Shown here: positions 58,809 through 64,000 of the stretch, piece after piece
Position numbering within the stretch: position 1 is the first letter of the stretch
How the letters are laid out: each line of letters starts with the position of its first letter
DNA from: Orobanche coerulescens
Taxonomy: Eukaryota; Streptophyta; Magnoliopsida; Lamiales; Orobanchaceae
DNA: 64,000 bases
NCBI GenBank assembly: GCA_033398695.1
Contig: CM065804.1
Location: 48,701,501 to 48,765,500, forward strand
Direction: 5' to 3'
Made by a program: the position numbers and the translations under genes
The notes under the pieces: model-generated
What the model saw: only the letters and a program-made list of their open reading frames with translations
The model's database searches: none
Told to the model about the DNA's origin: nothing

Positions 58809-60147
58809 TGTAACACCCTAGATCCTCCTGGGAATATTACACGCCGTAAACCCTTCTCACAAGGATTTACCAGGCTAAGCACAATTTTCACGTCATTCCA
58901 AAAATACCAAAAAGACCGATGACGGTAATATTTTTCAAATACTAAAAAAAATCATTTTCCAAATACCGTCAAAACGATCAAGGTTAAAATGCCAAAAACT
59001 CATTTTAGGGAATCGGTTTTACAAAATAAAATTTCAGTTGGCAAAATACCAAAATCCATTTCAAAAATACTCACGCAGCGGATAAAAGTACAGTCCAATT
59101 TATGCATTTTCATTGAAATAAGACGAACATCAAAATACACGATTCCCAACATACTCCCTCCCAAGTAGTAATCCAAAAAGAAAAAAAATGAGCCACTATC
59201 AAAGGGATACGAGGATTACCTTGAATGGACGAACCACGAAGAAAGAATAATTAAACTCCATTCCAAGAATCATTAAATCATCATAGTCATCATAAGGCCT
59301 CAAGAACATCAAGATCTCTATGATCCCATAATCATAATCAACATATTCAAAGCATATCATTATCTTCCTTCAACATAAACCTCATAGAATATGGATAACA
59401 CAAGAAATCACTTCAAGAATCAACAATAGTTCCATAACCAAGCTCTAATTCCATGATTCCAAGCTCACAATCATGTTAAAAGTGTTTAGAACACTCTTAA
59501 AAGTGAAGAGGGACGAGTTTTGGAGAGAAATATCTCAAAGGATCGTGAGAGAAATGAAAGGCAACACTTCAATATATAAATTGCACTCTCATTACGTACG
59601 TAAGTGTCCTTTCTTAACGTATGTAATCCAATATCCATAACGTACGTAACCAACTCACTGTCTCATTCCGTGCAGTCCATTACGTACGTAACCCATACCA
59701 TACAACGTACGTAATATACCAGTTGACTTGCTACAGTACAATGGTTGTGTTGCGTACGTAACACGTCTGTATAACGTCGTAACACGACGTTGACTCACTG
59801 TCAACATTCTCCGCCAAAGTTGCGAAACAGGGTCCCACTGCCCGCCGACCAGACTCGGTTCTGTCCGATGCCTTCGTTACGTACGTAATACCTTAGCCTT
59901 AACGTACATAACCATGCCAATCTTACGTACGTAATCTCACCTTATTAACGTACGTAATAATTTCATACTTAGCCAATTTCAACAATTCCTGTCCAAAGTC
60001 ATGACATACCAAATACGAGCATACGGCAAAATCAATACATATACTCAATTCAATAACATTGTCATACGTTCACAACGTCCTCGAGCATAATTAACCATCC
60101 ACGATATCCAATATATAAACGAAAAAAAAATATATCCGAACTCTACC
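58809..60147 (-). repeat. L: LTR-like segment related to C, inside K
   Basis: Plus strand starts TGTAACACCCTAGATCC. In minus direction it holds a TTACGTACGTAA array (59590-59960), TATA-like AATTTATATATT (59571-59582) and an LTR-type end (GGCGTGTAATATTCCC...GGGTGTTACA). The block around GTTGACAGTGAGTCAACG, with GGGTCCCACTGCC nearby, matches C at 28800-28890, so it belongs to the same lineage. The right boundary is unclear and no target duplication was found. A TGGTATC follows its inner end at about 58796-58803. Confidence 0.65.
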
Positions 60148-60650
60148 CCCCTTAAAAATAAGTTTCGTCCTCGAAATTTACAATCACTCGTACAAACAAC
60201 ATTTCAACGGGAATTCCATTTCACCAAGAATTATCGAATAATTCGAACAACATACTTACAAGTCTGCGAAGTCGAAGATCTCCGTGATACTAGCATGCGA
60301 CTCTAAACAAAGTCTCAACATAATATCGATACACACCATTATCGCCATTAGCAACTTAACAAAATCTCAAGGAAGAGTTCACGTCCGTGACCACGGCCAC
60401 GATTCTTCCTACTTTCAGCCAACATTCTGAAAGGCACACACGTGCGTAAGTATAATCCGAATCGCACATTCTCGAAGTGACCAATTCCCAAGAATACCAA
60501 GCTATAAACGAAACGATTAAGAAAAATACGAGAAGAGTGAGAGGACTTACAAGTACCGGTCGCACTGTGATGATGGCAGAGTAGTGATATCAGGCAAATG
60601 CCGACTCAATCGACCCAAAAGACCGACAGCCTAGGTATCCATAAACCTAA
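60148..60650 (-). other. K interior next to primer site
   Basis: Homologous to C's 381-bp interior: GAGACTTTGTTTAGAGTCGC, ATGCTAGTATCACGG and a second pre-LTR phrase GAGGACGAAACTTATTTTTA with AAGGGGGG at 60148-60172. Non-coding. A 69-codon minus frame at 60356-60565 is not recognised. Confidence 0.65.
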
Positions 60651-60662
60651 GCTCCGATACCA
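60651..60662 (-). other. Primer binding site of K
   Basis: The minus strand reads TGGTATCGGAGC five bases inside the LTR end. Confidence 0.8.
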
Positions 60663-60667
60663 TATTC

Positions 60668-62723
60668 TGTAACACCCCCAAGTTATTTAGGGTATATTAC
60701 AGCGCCGTGAGCCCCGCCGTGGGACCCACAAGGCTAAACATACGCTGAACTATAAACTTGACCGATAAGGTCTACATACAATAGAAAGAAAGACGATACA
60801 AATGGTATTCAAAACCATAACCAATGAAAACATATACATCACTGTACAAATCAATACCTCGGCAACACAGGCCGGAACAACAAGGAAACTGAAATACAAT
60901 ACTCGAGTATTTAAAAATCCATTCCAGTACAACAACACTGAATGGAGGAATCCAAGAAAATAACCGGAGACAAAACACAGTATCACACTTGCCCATCATC
61001 TTCATGCCGACCCGGTACCCGTCTGTCCGCTCTCCTGGAACCTGAAATACATGAAACATATTTCCCCCATAAAGGGGTTAGCCGTCGAATAGCGTATGAT
61101 ACATAATACTCCTCGACAATAAAGTAAATGTAATCCATCAATTCATCAATATCCGTCAATTCATCAATTTAAGACTAGTATTCCGGAATGACTAAAATCT
61201 CAAGACGTATGTGAATGCCGTAGAAACGGTTCGTTCATATCATACTCCGTTACATGTAGGAATGCCGTCAAAACGGTTCGTTCATTACATGCCAACATTA
61301 TTTCATATGAATGCCGTAGAAACGGTTCGTTCATATCAACCATGGAATCGCACCAGAGGCTACGAAACCCTCAGAGGACCATAGGCCCGTCCCGGAGTGG
61401 CTAGAAATAATCATACCATCAATATTTCATACTTTCAAAGTCGAGAACGTACAATCATAAATGTATACTTGCCTTTGAGACATCGAGAAATCGAACGGAG
61501 GAAAGGTATGTGTTCGGTAGGTCCGAGAACGCGCTTCCGGCACCTAAACGATTCGCAAGGAATATTACAATTAATTATCCATACTCAATTTATACGAAGA
61601 GACTCCCGAAACTCGTCTACGATTCAAGAAAATATACGGGTGGATAACTAAAGGTTGGGAAATCGCCCAAACTCCCCACAAGTCCGAAAACGGCACAATC
61701 CAACCCGTAAAATCGGAAGAAAACACTCATAGGGTATAGATATATCAAAATCTCAAGGTTATCAAGCTTCAATCGGATAAAACGGACGAGTCTACGAAAA
61801 CCCCCAAAAACCAACACAAAAATCAAAGTGTTCTTGAATAAACTTTCAATAATCCGATGAATACCCAATCATGTCCATAATCACGCATATATCACATCAT
61901 ACACCATGATTTTATCATCCAAAACGTCAAAACCCACACAAAATCGAGAAGTCAAGATGTCGAAGAAATTACCTCTTGAATATTCAAGCGCTATGATCCA
62001 AAGAATACGCGATAGATCGACTATCCGGGCTTCCCAACCGAGTGAAAGTGGTAAATCTTCAACACACAAGTGATAGATATGAAAAGAACTCCTCCTCAAC
62101 TCTCTCTCGCGATGGAAGAAGGAAATGGAGGAAAATGGCTGAAATCTCGCTTAAAAAGCCGAATTATGCGATTGACCGCATTGTGTGCCGCGGCTCAAGA
62201 TAGGTGTGCCGCGGCACAGCCTAAAATTTGTTCCTGTGTTTCGGCGGTGTGCCGCGGCTCATTCAGTGTGCCGCGGCACCGGTACAGGCGGGTTTATGCG
62301 AGAATGCCACACCAGTGTGCCGCGGCTCAGCCCAGGTGTGCCGCGGCACCGGGTACAGGCGGTTTTGGCCGCATCTGGAGAATGAGAGTGACTTAGCTAT
62401 TTCGACCATAACTCCCTCGTCCGGACTCCGATTGACTCACCGTTTGAACCATTGGAAAGCTAACTCGATGCTTTATAATATTGCCAAGATTCAGAATTTT
62501 TGGAGTTTCCAAGAATTTATGATGATTTAACAAAGTCGAACTCATACGTGGAAAAGTCGCTAAAGAACACGGAATTCAACAGAACGATACCGAAACGAAC
62601 TCGGATGACAAAAAGTGTAGAATTAATCATTCTCAGGATGACGAAATGGTCCCAAGCAAGTCGTCAAAATAGACTTCTGCCAAAAATAGAAAATTTCCGG
62701 GGAACAAAATTACGGGTATTACA
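60668..62723 (-). repeat. 5' LTR of K
   Basis: Match to 45020-47092, with the GTGCCGCGGCAC array at about 62181-62350. Differences include CAG against CGA (46535 against 62169). Ends ACGGGTATTACA followed by GGTTC. Confidence 0.88.
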
Positions 62724-63746
62724 GGTTCGTATTGTTGATTGGATCAATGGATCTCTATGCTTTCTATTTATATAGTATTTATTAGATGAATGATTTTGAA
62801 TGGGGATGTGGTTCATAGACTTAGTTTTTGAATCGCTCGTTTTATTCGATTGGGTTGTAAAGGCCATTTTGAGCCTATTTATTTTACTAGAATTATTTGT
62901 ATCTAGGATGCAATTTTCAATGTAAAATTTATATGTAATGGCGAATACCGGAGGAAGATCTGTTTCGAGAAGACGAAGATTTAAGACGAAGACTTGTTTT
63001 TAGATTACGGAGTTTTTGTTTTCTAGGAACGGTCCATGAACCACATGTTGGTAGCAACTAGGTTGTGAATGGTTGTTCATATTGTATGAATGCTACAAAC
63101 GCGCTTAAATAAATTAATGTGCAAAGTGTAACATTAATCGCGAAAATTCTCCCACGACAAATTATAAAATTTATAAGGTTTCAAGGTTTTCCTTCCCTCC
63201 ATCGAGCTTTCGGGAAATTGAAATCCAAACCGGATGTGCTATGCTTTCGAGTTATCAGGGTAGTCGTTCGGGGAGGACGGATAAATTACCGAGAGCGCAT
63301 TGGATGCCTTCAGTTGGAGCAAATTTTATCTCTAGAAACTTGATAGATTGCCGGATAAGATTCAATTGTGAAAATGATTTGCGTCGATGGTATAAACTTA
63401 ACTTGTTCATGAACCATAGAGATCGTATAGGTTGAGGGGAGTGAACAAGGGGAAAAAGAAGATCGAATCATCCATTAGATGGGTTGGTGTTGGACACCAC
63501 TTTATGAAAATTAATAGACTAGAAACATGTTCGGTTGCCCTCTATTAAGATTTATAAAAAACTCGATCATCACTATGAGGTAGAGCGAATGATACTTCCG
63601 GATTTCACATGGGAGTGTGTTATTCTAATAAAAATAGTGGGGGACGGGTAACAAGAATAGAAAAGACCTTAATTCTATACTCAAGATCATAATTAAACGA
63701 GTCACTAATTAATATGTCGTACTTAAATGCAGACATAACTCTCAAT
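62724..63746 (+). other. H leader, second part
   Basis: Resumes H's leader after K. Matches A's leader in reverse (GGAACGGTCCATGAACCACATG, ATTGGATGCCTT region, CATTAGATGGGTTGGTGTT). Non-coding up to gag ATG at 63747. Confidence 0.72.
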
Positions 63747-64000
63747 ATGACTATGAACCCACTGAAAATTCTACTCGAAAAGAACACCTTGAACGGACCT
63801 AACTTCATGGATTGGCTCCGCAATCTGATGATAGTCCTCAGTATAGAGGCACTGGGAAATGTCTTGGAGACGGACATTCCGGCGCCTCCAGTGCGGACAA
63901 GAGCCAATCAGGAAGAGATTGAGAACCATGAAAAGTGGGTTAAGGATGACGTGAAAGTCCATGCATATATGATTGCTTCCATGTCTAATGAGCTTCAGAG
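63747..64000 (+). CDS. H gag N-terminus (partial, open at window edge)
   Basis: 84 codons without a stop, beginning MTMNPLKILLEKNTLNGPNF and containing DWLRNLMIVLSIEALGNVLE, DIPAPPVRTRANQEEIENHE and HAYMIASMSNELQ. It aligns along its whole length with the start of A gag (4881 leftward), differing at a moderate number of positions. It would form the capsid of the element. The open frame continues past the window, so integrity of the whole gene is unknown. Confidence 0.85.
   Translation, partial: MTMNPLKILLEKNTLNGPNFMDWLRNLMIVLSIEALGNVLETDIPAPPVRTRANQEEIENHEKWVKDDVKVHAYMIASMSNELQ

Larger units (their letters stand above)
45020..62723 (-). mobile_element. K: Ty3/gypsy-type element, non-coding interior, hosts B
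   Basis: LTRs of 2,073 bp (45020-47092) and 2,056 bp (60668-62723), flanked by exact duplication GGTTC (45015-45019, 62724-62728). The primer site (60651-60662) and the polypurine phrase (47093-47120) show that it runs right to left. Without B the interior is about 4.3 kb: 60148-60667, the LTR-like segment L, 58268-58808 and 47093-48955. None of it codes for gag or pol. Parts resemble C's LTR, so K appears to be a chimeric non-autonomous element. Confidence 0.82.
42416..64000 (+). mobile_element. H: Ty1/copia element, same family as A, runs off window
   Basis: 5' LTR 42416-44411, primer site 44413, leader (44412-45019 and 62724-63746) and gag from 63747. K is inserted in the leader with target duplication GGTTC. 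The rest of gag, pol and the 3' LTR should lie right of the window. Left target site TTAGC (42411-42415). The gag start is open for all 84 visible codons. Confidence 0.87.

Overview
This 64 kb window is repeat-rich plant nuclear DNA. I found no host gene, tRNA, rRNA or CRISPR array. The plant assignment rests on the element types: Ty1/copia and Ty3/gypsy LTR retrotransposons with initiator-Met-tRNA-type primer sites (TGGTATCAGAGC / TGGTATCGGAGC), chromodomain-like integrase tails, a pogo-type transposon whose terminus resembles the plant Emigrant/Lemi1 group, and a plant-type LINE tail with RNase H. I cannot name the species. Element names (Pog, A, B, C, E, F, G, H, I, K, L, S) are mine.

Left block, 1-8792. 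A pogo-type transposon (Pog, 1-1969, left end outside the window) sits in the reverse transcriptase gene of a minus-strand copia element (A, 1972-8792). A 5'-truncated LINE tail (7352-7764) sits in A's LTR. From 8911 to 10050 there is an unassigned tandem array with a unit of about 232 bp.

Central block, 10265-42415: four levels of nesting. Minus-strand copia G (38941-42415, partial) is interrupted by copia F (10265-38940), which has gag but no pol. F's gag is interrupted by gag-only gypsy element I (10911-15151, target duplication CTCAT). F's 3' LTR is interrupted by chromovirus-like gypsy E (17372-38621). E's integrase holds a solo LTR (S, 23945-25494, target duplication GGCTA). E's 3' LTR holds C (28338-37840, target duplication TTATA), two LTRs of about 4.56 kb around only 381 bp of non-coding interior.

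Right block, 42416-64000. Copia H, same family as A but on the plus strand, is inserted in G's gag. Its leader is split by minus-strand gypsy K (45020-62723, target duplication GGTTC). K's non-coding interior contains an LTR-like segment (L, 58809 to about 60147) and is split by gypsy B (48961-58262, target duplication CCCTT). H resumes at 62724 and its gag opens at 63747, open to the window edge.

Nearly all pol genes are broken. H gag (as far as visible) and I gag are the only long uninterrupted element genes. The most unusual features are C's giant-LTR/minimal-interior structure; family-specific GC-rich palindrome arrays just upstream of TATA-like boxes in most LTR families; one palindrome (TTACGTACGTAA) shared by a copia LTR and two gypsy LTRs; a hairpin-forming 56-bp minisatellite inside B's pol; and sister-LTR differences that often fall at CAG/CTG and ACGTACGT sites.
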